Below, in pieces: positions 38,090-46,479 of a stretch of 64,000 bases of DNA; the stretch's first letter is position 1, and each line of letters opens with the position of its first letter. This DNA is from Actinomycetales bacterium Actino_02 (GTDB lineage Bacteria; Actinomycetota; Actinomycetes; Propionibacteriales; Propionibacteriaceae). Position numbers and translations under genes: made by a program. Location of the stretch: positions 1 through 64,000 of the forward strand of contig LUYM01000020.1 of assembly GCA_001603275.1 (NCBI GenBank). The letters are read 5' to 3'. Below the pieces are notes generated by a model. The model was not told the origin of the DNA. It saw nothing but the letters and a program-made list of their open reading frames with translations, and did no database searches.

Positions 38090-39373
38090 ATGGCTACCAA
38101 CTTGTCGGAACCGGCGGCGCCGGAGGTCCAGAGGGAGAGCCTCTTCTCGCAACTCCGCCGGGGGTTCGCGGGCAATCTCCGTCAGTACGGAATGATGATC
38201 GCCCTGGCCGCCCTGATCCTGTTCTTCCAGATCCGGACCGACGGGCTGTTCCTTCAGCCGCGTAACGTCACCTCGCTGCTGGTCCAGAACGGCTACGTGC
38301 TGATTCTGGCCATCGGCATGGTGATGGTGATCATCCTTGGTCACATCGACTTGTCGGTCGGATCGGTGTGTGCCTTCGTCGGCGCTTCGGTGGCCATGGT
38401 GATGAAGGTGACCGGCCTGCCCTGGCCGTTCGCCATCGTGCTCGGTCTGGTGATCGGCGCCTTGGTCGGCGCCTGGCAGGGCTACTGGGTGGCGTTCGTG
38501 GGCATCCCGGCCTTCATCGTGACCTTGGCCGGCATGATGCTGTTCCGCGGCCTGGACCTGATGATCCTGAACGCCGAGTCGGTGCCGGTGCCCGAGGACT
38601 TCCAGAAGATCGCCAACGGTTACCTGCCGAACTTCGGGCCATACACGAACTATCACAACCCCACACTGATCCTGGCGGCGATTGCCATCGCCGTCCTGGT
38701 CTGGATGGAACTGCGCCGCCGCAACGAGATCCGCAAGCACGGTCTTCCGGTCCAGCCGCTGGTGGCCATGGTGGTCAAGCTGGTTCTGGTCAGCGCGATC
38801 ATCATCGTGTTCGCCTTGCTGCTGGCCTCCTACAAGGGCATTCCGGTGGTCGGCCTGATCCTGTTCGCACTGGTGATTCTGTACAGCTTCATCACTCAGC
38901 GGACGGTGTTCGGCCGGCACATCTACGCCACTGGCGGCAACCGCAACGCGGCTGGACTGACCGGTGTGAACACCCGCAAGGTGGACTTCCTGGTGATGCT
39001 GAACAACTCGGTGCTGGCCGCCGTGGCCGGCATGGTGTTCACCGCCTACCTGAATGCGGCCAATCCGAAGGATGGCCAGAACTTCGAGCTGGACGCCATC
39101 GCGTCGGTGTTCATCGGTGGCGCGGCCGTCTCCGGTGGCGTCGGTACCGTGGTCGGATCCATGGTCGGTGGTCTGGTGATGGGCGTGCTCAACCTGGGCC
39201 TGGCCAACATGAGCGTCGACTCGAACTGGATCCAGATCATCAAGGGCCTGGTTCTGCTGGGCGCCGTGGCCTTCGATGTGGTCAGCAAGAAGCAGGGCAA
39301 GCCCAGCTTCATCGGCGCCATTCAGCGGGCCTTCACCAAGAAGCCGGTCGCTGAGAAGGCTGAGAGCAAGTAA
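38090..39373 (+). CDS. gguB: Sugar ABC transporter permease, GguB/MmsB type
   Basis: A 427-residue BPD-transp-2 family permease with about ten membrane helices. The typical R-N-V-T-S-L-L-V-Q-N-G-Y-V-L-I-L-A-I-G-M-V-M-V-I-I-L-G-type core begins near 60, and G-G-N-R-N-A-A-G-L-T-G-V-N near 283 is the cytosolic coupling loop. A start 1 bp after the gguA stop, with AAAGG ahead, shows an operon. A terminator follows. Confidence 0.94.
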   Translation: MATNLSEPAAPEVQRESLFSQLRRGFAGNLRQYGMMIALAALILFFQIRTDGLFLQPRNVTSLLVQNGYVLILAIGMVMVIILGHIDLSVGSVCAFVGASVAMVMKVTGLPWPFAIVLGLVIGALVGAWQGYWVAFVGIPAFIVTLAGMMLFRGLDLMILNAESVPVPEDFQKIANGYLPNFGPYTNYHNPTLILAAIAIAVLVWMELRRRNEIRKHGLPVQPLVAMVVKLVLVSAIIIVFALLLASYKGIPVVGLILFALVILYSFITQRTVFGRHIYATGGNRNAAGLTGVNTRKVDFLVMLNNSVLAAVAGMVFTAYLNAANPKDGQNFELDAIASVFIGGAAVSGGVGTVVGSMVGGLVMGVLNLGLANMSVDSNWIQIIKGLVLLGAVAFDVVSKKQGKPSFIGAIQRAFTKKPVAEKAESK

Positions 39374-39390
39374 CAGCACCGCACACTCAG

Positions 39391-39416
39391 GGGGCCGGCT
39401 CGTCAGAGTCGGCCCC
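39391..39416. terminator. Terminator between gguB and the convergent zur gene
   Basis: GGGGCCGGCTC / GAGTCGGCCCC, 11-bp stem (one G-U) with a GTCA loop, followed by TTCTGTGTG. Confidence 0.75.
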
Positions 39417-39436
39417 TTCTGTGTGTTCAGATGCGG

Positions 39437-39844
39437 TCAGGAGGTCGCGGCGGCGCAGGCTGCACAGCGTCCGAAGAGCTCCAGCTCGTGCTGGATCTCG
39501 GTGAACTGATGGGCGGCTGCGACCTGACGGGTCCAGTCCTCGAAGTCCGGAGGAGTGATCTCGACGGTCTTGCCGCAGTAGCGGCAGGTCAGATGGTGGT
39601 GATGCCCGGTCGAGCAGGCCCGGTAGGCCGACTGGCCGTCCTGAGTGCGGATGCAGTCCACCTGTCCGGCCTCAGCCATCTGCTGCAACGTCCGATAGAC
39701 GGTGGCCAGGCCGACGGCCTGGTCCCGTTCGCGCAGGATGGCGTGCACCTCCTGGGCGGTCCGGAACTCGTCCAGGGTGGCCATGATGGTCCCGACGGCA
39801 GCACGCTGCCGGGTTCGCCGCGGTGGAGTGTTAGTGCTCGTCAT
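39437..39844 (-). CDS. zur: Fur-family regulator, probable Zur
   Basis: A 135-residue Fur-family metalloregulator. Winged helix (about 15-75) with T-A-Q-E-V-H-A-I-L and V-Y-R-T-L-Q-Q-M-A-E-A-G; zinc/regulatory sites H-H-H-H-L-T-C-R-Y-C-G near 85-95 and C-A-A-C near 129. It is last in a znuA-znuC-znuB operon with a Zur-like box at its promoter, so a zinc-sensing role is likely. ATG 39844 overlaps the end of znuB by 14 bp; a longer in-frame opening upstream lies wholly within znuB and is not used. Confidence 0.9.
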   Translation of the reverse strand: MTSTNTPPRRTRQRAAVGTIMATLDEFRTAQEVHAILRERDQAVGLATVYRTLQQMAEAGQVDCIRTQDGQSAYRACSTGHHHHLTCRYCGKTVEITPPDFEDWTRQVAAAHQFTEIQHELELFGRCAACAAATS

Positions 39845-40820
39845 AGTGGTCTCCGTGGGGAGCGTGGCGATGTCCGTCGTGCACATAGTCGGTGTGGTCG
39901 CCATGAGTGAGCGCGAGGTGTCCGCAGCCGGGCCCATGGATGTGGCTCTGATGCGGCTGGGTGGCTTCGTGGGGCAGCGGTTCGGGATCGACGCTGTCAA
40001 TGACAGGGGCGGCTCGCCGCGAACGCAGCCAGTTGCCCAGCGGCACGCTGATGATGAAGCCGATGATGGTGATCACGACGATCAGCGATCCCGGCGCGGC
40101 ATTGAAGTAATAGGACCCGATCACTCCGCCGACGGCGGCCACGACTCCCAGGCCCAAGGCCAGCGTGAAGGACTTGCGGAAGCCGACCAGCAGATTGTTG
40201 GCCGTCGCCACCGGGACCACCATCAGCGCCGACACCATGAGCAGGCCGACGGTGCGCATCGAGACGGTGACCGTGATCGCGGCCAGGATCACGATCAGCA
40301 GGTTGTAGCGCCGCACTCGCAGGCCGAGCACCTTGGCGAAAGCCTCATCGGTGCAGACGGCGAACAGCTGCGGCATCAGCCCGATTGACGCCGCCAAGAC
40401 CAGGATGGCCAGAGTGAGGATCAGCCACAGGTCGGACGGGCTGACCGTCAGCAGGGATCCGAACAGGTAGTTGCCCAGATTGCCGGTGCCTTGCCCGACC
40501 AGCCCGGCCAGCAGGACGCCGGTGGCCAGGCCGCCGTAGAACAGGATGGCCATGGCCACGTCCGCGCTGGCCTTTCCGGATTCGCGCAGGAGCTCGATCA
40601 CGATGGCGCCGAGGATCGCGGTGATCACCGCGATCGGCAGCGGTGCCGTCCCGGTGGCCAGTGCCAGGCCGACACCGGCGATGGCGACATGGCCCAGGCC
40701 ATCGCCGAGCAGGCTGAGTCGGCGCTGCACGATGTAGCTGCCGATGGCCGGTGAGGTGACGCCGGCCAGAACGGCGGCGATCAGGGCGCGCTGAATGAAG
40801 ACGAGAGTCAGAATCTCCAT
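39831..40820 (-). CDS. znuB: Zinc ABC transporter permease with His-rich C-terminal tail
   Basis: A 329-residue ABC-3 family permease with eight or more helices. R-R-L-S-L-L-G-D-G-L-G-H-V-A-I-A-G-V near 33-50 is the family motif. The last roughly 45 residues form a cytosolic tail with 13 His and one Cys (for example H-I-H-G-P-G-C-G-H, then H-D-G-H-R-H), unusual for ZnuB and likely zinc-binding. Its ATG overlaps the znuC stop by 1 bp. Confidence 0.93.
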   Translation of the reverse strand: MEILTLVFIQRALIAAVLAGVTSPAIGSYIVQRRLSLLGDGLGHVAIAGVGLALATGTAPLPIAVITAILGAIVIELLRESGKASADVAMAILFYGGLATGVLLAGLVGQGTGNLGNYLFGSLLTVSPSDLWLILTLAILVLAASIGLMPQLFAVCTDEAFAKVLGLRVRRYNLLIVILAAITVTVSMRTVGLLMVSALMVVPVATANNLLVGFRKSFTLALGLGVVAAVGGVIGSYYFNAAPGSLIVVITIIGFIISVPLGNWLRSRRAAPVIDSVDPEPLPHEATQPHQSHIHGPGCGHLALTHGDHTDYVHDGHRHAPHGDHYDEH

Positions 40821-41584
40821 CAGATCGCCCCCTCGCCGATGCCGGTCATCAGCCGGGCGCGTCCTGGTTGCGGCGGCTCGTGATGCGGTGTGGCGTGCTG
40901 TGGTGGGGCGCCGGTGTGCACGACGCGTCCCTCCCGCAGAACGATCGAGTTGGTCAAGAGAGGGCCGAGGGCCCCGGTCTCGTGCAGCACCACCAAGACG
41001 GTGGTGCCGGCCGCGTTGAGGCGTCCGATCAGGGCGGCCAGTTCGTCCTGGACGCGGAGATCGACGCCGGCGAACGGCTCATCCATCACCAGGAGTTCGG
41101 CGTCGGTGGCCAGCGCGCGCGCGATCAGGACGCGCTGCTGCTGCCCACCGGAGAGTTCGTTGAAGGGGCTGGTCGCCCGGTCGAGAAGGCCAACCTCGGA
41201 CAATGCGGCTTCGATTTGCGCATGATCGTGGCGGCTCAGCGGCCGGAACGCTCGGCGCCGCGCCAGGCGGCCGGAGGCCACCACCTCACCGACGGTGGCC
41301 TGCTTGATCACCACCGCGCCGCGTTGCGGGACGTAGCCGACCCGATGCCAGTCGCGGAAGTGCTCCAGCGGGGTGCCGAACAGCTCGACGCGTCCACGCT
41401 GGTGGGGGATCAGTCCGAGCAGGGCCCGGACCAGAGTGGTCTTGCCCGATCCGTTACCGCCCATCAGGGCGGTCAGCTCTCCCGAGCCGACCGCCACCGA
41501 GACCTCGCGCAGGATGGGCAAGCCACCCAACTCGACCAGCAGCGACTCGGTCTTGATCACCGAGTCTGGCTGGTCTAGCTGCAT
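40820..41584 (-). CDS. znuC: Zinc ABC transporter ATP-binding protein
   Basis: A 254-residue ABC ATPase: Walker A G-G-N-G-S-G-K-T-T near 37-45, signature L-S-G-G-Q-Q-Q-R near 140, Walker B L-L-V-M-D-E-P near 160. It overlaps znuA by 10 bp at its start and znuB by 1 bp at its end, so the three are coupled. Its role is energising uptake of zinc (or manganese) bound by the lipoprotein. Confidence 0.94.
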   Translation of the reverse strand: MQLDQPDSVIKTESLLVELGGLPILREVSVAVGSGELTALMGGNGSGKTTLVRALLGLIPHQRGRVELFGTPLEHFRDWHRVGYVPQRGAVVIKQATVGEVVASGRLARRRAFRPLSRHDHAQIEAALSEVGLLDRATSPFNELSGGQQQRVLIARALATDAELLVMDEPFAGVDLRVQDELAALIGRLNAAGTTVLVVLHETGALGPLLTNSIVLREGRVVHTGAPPQHATPHHEPPQPGRARLMTGIGEGAI

Positions 41585-42528
41585 CCGTTCGCCTCCCGTA
41601 GGGCCTTCAGGTTCGACTGCATCACCTCAAGGTAGTTGGTGCCGGCCGAACTCGACGTGATCCCCTCGATCGGGTCCAGCACCGCTGACTTCAGACCGAG
41701 GTCGCCGGCGATCGACTTGGCCACCGCGGGCGAGACCAGAGTCTCGAAGAAGATCGTAGTCACCCCGGACTGCTTGGCCAGCTTCTGCACCTCGGCGATC
41801 CGGGCAGCGGTCGGCTCCTCGGTGGCATCGATCCCGGCAATCGGAATCTGGGTCAGCCCGTAGTCGCGGGCCAGGTAGGCGAAGGCCGCGTGACTGGTCA
41901 CGAAGTCCTTGCGCTGGCAGGTGGCCAGGCCGCTGGTGTAGGAGTCGCTGAGGCTCTTCAGGTCGGCGACCAGCTTGTCGGTGTTCGCATTCAGGGTCGC
42001 CGCCAGTTCGGGATGGGCCTGGCTGAGCGCGGTGTCGATGGTCTGGGCCATCGTGACCATGTTGGCCGGCGACAGCCAGATGTGCGGATCGTGAGCGCCG
42101 GGCTTGGCAGCCGCGCCTTCCTCGGCGGCGGCCGGGTTGAGCAATGAGATGCCGGTGGACGCGTCGATGGCCAGCTTCGGCGGTACGGCCTGCAGGGCGT
42201 CGTCCACCGCAGCCTGGAAGCCCGAGATGTAGATCAAGGCGTCGGAGGCACCAAGATCGGCCAGCTGCTTGGCGGCGAGTTCGAGATCGTGTGGCTCGGT
42301 GCCGGGGGCGGTCAGGTTGGTGACCGTGGCGGTGTCGCCGGCGATTCGCTGGGCCAGGAACTCCAGTGGGTACGCGGCGACGGTGAGCTTCAGCGTCGCG
42401 GTGGGGGCAGCTGCGCCGCCCGAGGAAGCGGCGGACGTCGTGGCGGACGGTGTGCCGTTGGCGCAGCCGGCAAGGAGGACCAAGGCGCTGGCCAGCCCGG
42501 CGATACGGGCACCCTGAGTGATCTTCAT
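41575..42528 (-). CDS. znuA: Zinc ABC transporter substrate-binding lipoprotein
   Basis: A 317-residue cluster A-I metal-binding lipoprotein. Lipobox L-A-G-C at Cys22; metal ligands are probably His in T-E-P-H-D-L-E near 80, His in D-P-H-I-W near 148, His in T-S-H-A-A-F near 213 and a C-terminal acidic residue. The His-rich loop of many ZnuA proteins is nearly absent, in contrast to the His-rich tail of the permease. No ribosome site: the -10 GATAAT ends 7 nt before the ATG, so the mRNA is probably leaderless. Confidence 0.93.
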   Translation of the reverse strand: MKITQGARIAGLASALVLLAGCANGTPSATTSAASSGGAAAPTATLKLTVAAYPLEFLAQRIAGDTATVTNLTAPGTEPHDLELAAKQLADLGASDALIYISGFQAAVDDALQAVPPKLAIDASTGISLLNPAAAEEGAAAKPGAHDPHIWLSPANMVTMAQTIDTALSQAHPELAATLNANTDKLVADLKSLSDSYTSGLATCQRKDFVTSHAAFAYLARDYGLTQIPIAGIDATEEPTAARIAEVQKLAKQSGVTTIFFETLVSPAVAKSIAGDLGLKSAVLDPIEGITSSSAGTNYLEVMQSNLKALREANGCS

Positions 42529-42542
42529 GAAAATGATTATCA
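42528..42542. promoter_or_regulatory. Zur-like box at the znuA start
   Basis: TGAAAATGATTATCA, a near-perfect 15-bp dyad (12 of 15 positions symmetric). It covers the -10 box and touches the znuA start codon, ideal for repression by zinc-loaded Zur. Confidence 0.7.
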
Positions 42543-42565
42543 GTTATAGATTGGTGCTCGGTCAA
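42536..42565 (-). promoter_or_regulatory. znuA promoter
   Basis: Minus strand TTGACC (42560-42565), 18 bp, GATAAT (42536-42541), then 7 nt to ATG. The predicted start point is at or next to the A of ATG. Confidence 0.7.
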
Positions 42566-42581
42566 ACCGAGGGCTGCAGGC

Positions 42582-42587
42582 TAGGCT
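42582..42587 (+). promoter_or_regulatory. -10 box of the small monooxygenase-like gene
   Basis: TAGGCT, exactly 6 nt before GTG 42594 and no ribosome site. Probably a leaderless transcript. Confidence 0.5.
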
Positions 42588-42593
42588 CGCGTC

Positions 42594-42905
42594 GTGCTGG
42601 TGGTGAGCAGGTTCCGGGTCCCGTCCGCAGTCGGCGGCTTTGTCGATGCCGCGACGGCGGCCGCTGAGCGATTCCGGGCGTCCGCCGGGTGCCGATCGGC
42701 TGAACTCGTGCAGAACCTGGATGAGCCTGAGCTGTGGGCGCTGGTCAGCACCTGGGTCGACGTCGGCTCTTATCGGCGAGCCTTCAACGGCACCGAGGCC
42801 AAGCTCGTGCTGATTCCGCTGCTCTCGCTGGCCATCGACGAGCCCAGCGCCTACGACGAGCCTGCTCAGGTCGGCCTGAACCAGCCTCGCGGGACGCTAG
42901 GCTAG
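42594..42905 (+). CDS. ABM-like (antibiotic biosynthesis monooxygenase fold) small protein
   Basis: A 103-residue protein with a dimeric alpha/beta-barrel (ABM) look: V-V-S-R-F-R-V-P strand, a helix to residue 30, then [19 protein letters not shown] and S-Y-R-R-A-F-N. Family members include quinol monooxygenases and heme-degrading enzymes; no specific catalytic residue tells which. It is divergent from znuA. The glyS -10 (TAGGCT, 42898-42903) overlaps its stop region. Confidence 0.75.
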   Translation: MLVVSRFRVPSAVGGFVDAATAAAERFRASAGCRSAELVQNLDEPELWALVSTWVDVGSYRRAFNGTEAKLVLIPLLSLAIDEPSAYDEPAQVGLNQPRGTLG

Positions 42906-42951
42906 ACCGGCTGCCAGCCGGGCAGCATGTCGCGACGACGAGGAGTGCCCA

Positions 42952-44331
42952 GTGGCCAGCCGCTTGGAGAATGTGATCAGTCTGACCAAGCGCAGGGGCT
43001 TTGTTTACCCCTGCGGTGAGATCTACGGCGGAACCCGGGCGGCCTGGGACTACGGCCCCTACGGCGTCGAGCTCAAGGAGAACATCAAGCGCCAATGGTG
43101 GCGTGCGGTGGTCCAGGGCCGCGACGACGTGGTCGGCCTCGACTCGTCCATCATCTTGCCCAAGCAGGTGTGGGTGGCTTCGGGCCACGTGGGCGTCTTC
43201 TCCGATCCGCTGACCGAGTGCCTGTCCTGCCACAAGCGGTTCCGCTCCGACCAGCTGGAAGAGGCCTTCGAGTTCAAGAAGGGCCGCAAACCCGAGAGCC
43301 TGGCCGAGATCAACTGCCCCGAGTGCGGCAACCTTGGTCAGTTCACCGAGCCTCGCGACTTCAACATGATGCTGAAGACCTACCTCGGCGTGATCGAGGA
43401 TGAGTCCGGCCTGCACTACCTGCGTCCGGAGACCGCCCAGGGCATCTTCGTGAACTACAAGAACGTCGAGAACACCTCCCGGCAGAAGATCCCGTTCGGC
43501 ATCGGCCAGGTCGGCAAGAGCTTCCGCAACGAGATCACCCCGGGCAACTTCATCTTCCGCACCCGCGAGTTCGAGCAGATGGAGATGGAGTTCTTCGTCA
43601 AGCCGGGCACCGACGAGGAATGGCACCAGCACTGGATCGACGCCCGCACCGACTGGTACGTCGATCTGGGCTTGAGCCGGGACAACCTGCGGCTCTACGA
43701 GCACCCCAAGGAGAAGCTGTCCCACTACTCCAAGCGGACCGTCGACATCGAGTACAACTTCGGCTTCACCGGCGGGGACGGCTGGGGCGAGCTGGAAGGC
43801 ATCGCCAACCGCACCGACTTCGACCTGGGCACCCACTCCAAGCACTCCGGGGTGGATCTGACCTACTTCGAGCAGGCCACCGGCGAGCGGTACCTGCCGT
43901 ACGTGATCGAGCCGGCCGCCGGCCTGACCCGTTCGCTGATGGCCTTCCTGGTCGAGTCCTACACCGAGGATGAGGCGCCGAACACCAAGGGCGGCGTGGA
44001 CGTCCGGACGGTACTGAAGCTGGATCCGCGGCTCTCCCCGGTGAAGGTTGCGGTGCTGCCGCTGTCCCGCAATGCCGACCTGTCGCCGAAGGCTCGCGAT
44101 CTGTCAGCCGAGCTGCGCAAGTACTGGAACATCGAGTTCGACGACGCTCAGGCGATCGGACGCCGCTACCGCCGTCAGGACGAGATCGGCACGCCGTACT
44201 GCGTGACCATCGACTTCGACACGCTCACCGATGACGCGGTCACAGTGCGTGAGCGGGACACGATGAGCCAGGAGCGGGTGGCGCTGGATCAGCTGCGCGG
44301 CTACCTGGCTGCTCGGCTGCCGGGCTGCTGA
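42952..44331 (+). CDS. glyS: Glycyl-tRNA synthetase, homodimeric type
   Basis: A 459-residue class II synthetase charging tRNA-Gly. Motif 1-like [12 protein letters not shown] near 24-35, zinc-ribbon C-L-S-C ... C-P-E-C near 91-125, R-P-E-T-A-Q-G-I-F near 158, F-R-N-E-I-T-P-G near 187, and a C-terminal anticodon-binding domain from about 355. GTG 42952 has GAGGAG upstream. No T-box is seen in the short leader. Confidence 0.96.
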   Translation: MASRLENVISLTKRRGFVYPCGEIYGGTRAAWDYGPYGVELKENIKRQWWRAVVQGRDDVVGLDSSIILPKQVWVASGHVGVFSDPLTECLSCHKRFRSDQLEEAFEFKKGRKPESLAEINCPECGNLGQFTEPRDFNMMLKTYLGVIEDESGLHYLRPETAQGIFVNYKNVENTSRQKIPFGIGQVGKSFRNEITPGNFIFRTREFEQMEMEFFVKPGTDEEWHQHWIDARTDWYVDLGLSRDNLRLYEHPKEKLSHYSKRTVDIEYNFGFTGGDGWGELEGIANRTDFDLGTHSKHSGVDLTYFEQATGERYLPYVIEPAAGLTRSLMAFLVESYTEDEAPNTKGGVDVRTVLKLDPRLSPVKVAVLPLSRNADLSPKARDLSAELRKYWNIEFDDAQAIGRRYRRQDEIGTPYCVTIDFDTLTDDAVTVRERDTMSQERVALDQLRGYLAARLPGC

Positions 44332-44341
44332 GCCCTGCCCG

Positions 44342-44359
44342 GGGGCGCTTCGGCGCCCC
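44342..44359 (+). terminator. glyS terminator-like hairpin with UUCG loop
   Basis: GGGGCGC-TTCG-GCGCCCC, a 7-bp GC stem with the very stable C(UUCG)G tetraloop, 10 bp after the glyS stop. A TAGGCT (44363-44368) just after it may be the dus -10. Confidence 0.65.
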
Positions 44360-44392
44360 AGGTAGGCTGACCGGGTTCAGCTGGGAGGTGGA

Positions 44393-45538
44393 ATGACCGA
44401 GCCACTGGTTCTGCGCGCGCCCTCGGGCGGCACCCTTGAGGTGCCGTTGCCGGTGGTGCTTGCACCGATGGCCGGAATCACCAACGCCGCTTATCGCCAG
44501 CTGTGTCGTGAGCAGGGTGCCGGGCTCTATGTGGCCGAGATGATCACCTCGCGCGGCGTGGTCGAGCGCAACCCGCGGACCTTCGACATGCTCCGCTTCG
44601 GCGCGGAGGAGAGCGTCCGTTCCGTCCAGCTCTACGGCGTCGAGCCGAAGGTGATCGCGGGAGCCACCGAGATCCTGTGCGCGGAGTTCGGAGTGCATCA
44701 CGTCGACTTGAACTTCGGCTGCCCGGTGCCCAAGGTCACCCGCCGTGGCGGCGGGGGAGTGCTTCCCTGGAAGCGTGATCGGCTCGCCGCCATTCTCACG
44801 GCCACCGTGGCGTCAGCCGACCGCTATGGAGTGCCGGTGACGATGAAGACCCGGATGGGGATCGACGCAGACCACCTGACCTACCTCGATGCCGGACGAA
44901 TCGCCGAGGACGCCGGTTGCGCGGCAATCGCCCTGCACGGACGTACGGTCCAGCAGGCCTACTCAGGCCACGCCCAGTGGGATGCGATCACCTCGCTGGT
45001 CGAGGCCGTCAGCATTCCGGTGCTCGGCAATGGGGACATCTGGGAGGCCAGCGACGCCCTGGCCATGGTCGAACAGACCGGCTGCGCCGGGGTGGTGGTC
45101 GGACGTGGCTGCCTGGGTCGTCCCTGGCTGTTCCGCGACCTGGCCGATGCCTTCACCGGCTCCGACCAGCGCACCTTGCCCACCCTGGGCGAAGTTGCCG
45201 TCATGGTTCGCCGGCATGCCGAACTACTCGCTGGGCTGTACGGCGAGAAGCACGGGCTGACCGACCTGCGCAAGCACATGGCCTGGTACTTCAAGGGCTT
45301 TGGGGTCGGCGGCGAACTGCGCCGGGGGCTGGCCATGGTGTCGTCCTTCGCCGAGTTGGACGCATTGCTGGCCCAACTCGACGCCGACCAGCCGTTCCCC
45401 ACGGTCGACCTCGGCGCTCCACGCGGGCGTCAGGGAACTCCGCGTGAGCATGTCGTGCTGCCGTATGGCTGGTTGGAGTCCCAGGAGCTGGGTGAGGAAG
45501 ACCTCAGCGCGGCCGAGTCGGACGCGTCCGGCGGCTGA
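44393..45538 (+). CDS. dusB: tRNA-dihydrouridine synthase
   Basis: A 381-residue FMN-dependent Dus enzyme reducing uridine in tRNA. P-M-A-G-I-T-N-A-A-Y-R near 26, the catalytic Cys110 in F-G-C-P-V-P-K-V-T-R-R-G, K-T-R-M-G near 153, H-G-R-T near 186, G-N-G-D-I near 220 and G-R-G-C-L-G-R-P-W near 242. ATG 44393 has GGGAGGTGG ahead. Bacterial DusB type is the best match; its C-terminal 40 residues are extra. Confidence 0.94.
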   Translation: MTEPLVLRAPSGGTLEVPLPVVLAPMAGITNAAYRQLCREQGAGLYVAEMITSRGVVERNPRTFDMLRFGAEESVRSVQLYGVEPKVIAGATEILCAEFGVHHVDLNFGCPVPKVTRRGGGGVLPWKRDRLAAILTATVASADRYGVPVTMKTRMGIDADHLTYLDAGRIAEDAGCAAIALHGRTVQQAYSGHAQWDAITSLVEAVSIPVLGNGDIWEASDALAMVEQTGCAGVVVGRGCLGRPWLFRDLADAFTGSDQRTLPTLGEVAVMVRRHAELLAGLYGEKHGLTDLRKHMAWYFKGFGVGGELRRGLAMVSSFAELDALLAQLDADQPFPTVDLGAPRGRQGTPREHVVLPYGWLESQELGEEDLSAAESDASGG

Positions 45539-45540
45539 CG

Positions 45541-46479
45541 CTACAGCGACTGGCTGAGTAGCCCGGCCCGGGTCAGTTCCTGGCCGATCAAAGCCGCCCC
45601 GACTGCGGCTACCGGGCTGTCGGCGGGGACCTGGTGAAGCCGGGAGCCGAGCTCCAGCGAGGCCAGGAAGGCCGACGATCGAGCTCTGCTGGCCAATTCG
45701 TCCCGGAGGCTCTCGACGAGGCCTCGGCAGGTGTGGATCACTCCGCCATTGAGCGCGATCATGCTTGAGCCGTGGGACAGCGCCATCACCAAGATGGCGG
45801 TGGTCATGCCGTTCAGCAGCCTCTCGGCCTCGATTCCGGCGCGGGAATCGCCATTGGCGGCCGCTTCGAGCAGGCTCGGCAGCTCCAGGCCGTCCGCCGC
45901 GAGCCGCAAGCTCAGCGGGCCACCGCCAGCCGCGAGTTCCAGGCAGCCGCGCTGGCCACACAGACACTGCTGGCCGTGCGGGTCGACGCTGAGGTGCCCG
46001 ATCTCGCCGGCCACATTGTCCAGGCCGCGGACCAGTCGTCCCTCGCGGATCGCGGCTGCGGCCACCCCCGTCCCGAAGTTCAGATAGAGCAGGTTGCCGG
46101 CGGCCTGCGGAAGCTGGCTCACCACACCGCAGGCGGCAGCCTTGACGTCATTCTCGATCGCGACCGGAATACCCAGATCTTCCATCAGCAGTGGCCCCAG
46201 CGGGAGCTCGTCCACCTGCAGGTTCACGGCCGTATGGACGACACCGCCCTCGGGATCCACCCTGCCGGGGATGCCGACCCCGACCGCAGCGACCTCGGCG
46301 GGGGAACAGCCGGCCAACTCCGTGACGGCGGCAACGGCCTCTCGTGCGGTCTGGAGCACTCCGTCCGCGCCCGGACGGCTGGGCCGACGCACCTCGGCCA
46401 CTAGCTGCCCGGCGGAGTCGAGGACGATGGCGTGAGTCTTGGTGCCGCCGATGTCCACACCCACCAGCAGTCCGCTCAT
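45541..46479 (-). CDS. ROK-family sugar kinase, probable N-acetylglucosamine kinase
   Basis: A 312-residue ROK kinase: phosphate loop V-D-I-G-G-T-K-T near 8-15, catalytic E-N-D-V-K near 110-114, G-E-I-G-H near 153-157, and the zinc motif C-L-C-G-Q-R-G-C-L-E near 165-174. It follows NagZ in an operon with a 4-bp overlap, so phosphorylation of GlcNAc released from muropeptides is likely. Glucokinase is the alternative. It is last in the operon. Confidence 0.87.
   Translation of the reverse strand: MSGLLVGVDIGGTKTHAIVLDSAGQLVAEVRRPSRPGADGVLQTAREAVAAVTELAGCSPAEVAAVGVGIPGRVDPEGGVVHTAVNLQVDELPLGPLLMEDLGIPVAIENDVKAAACGVVSQLPQAAGNLLYLNFGTGVAAAAIREGRLVRGLDNVAGEIGHLSVDPHGQQCLCGQRGCLELAAGGGPLSLRLAADGLELPSLLEAAANGDSRAGIEAERLLNGMTTAILVMALSHGSSMIALNGGVIHTCRGLVESLRDELASRARSSAFLASLELGSRLHQVPADSPVAAVGAALIGQELTRAGLLSQSL

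Noticed and set aside
36481-39379. Long minus-strand frames opposite gguA and gguB
   Set aside because: Shadows of the plus-strand ABC transporter genes, with no recognisable domain and no ribosome sites.
39845-40000. Longer N-terminus of the Fur-family protein
   Set aside because: The extra residues would lie wholly inside znuB, are low-complexity Thr/Pro-rich, and the conserved Fur fold is complete from 39844.
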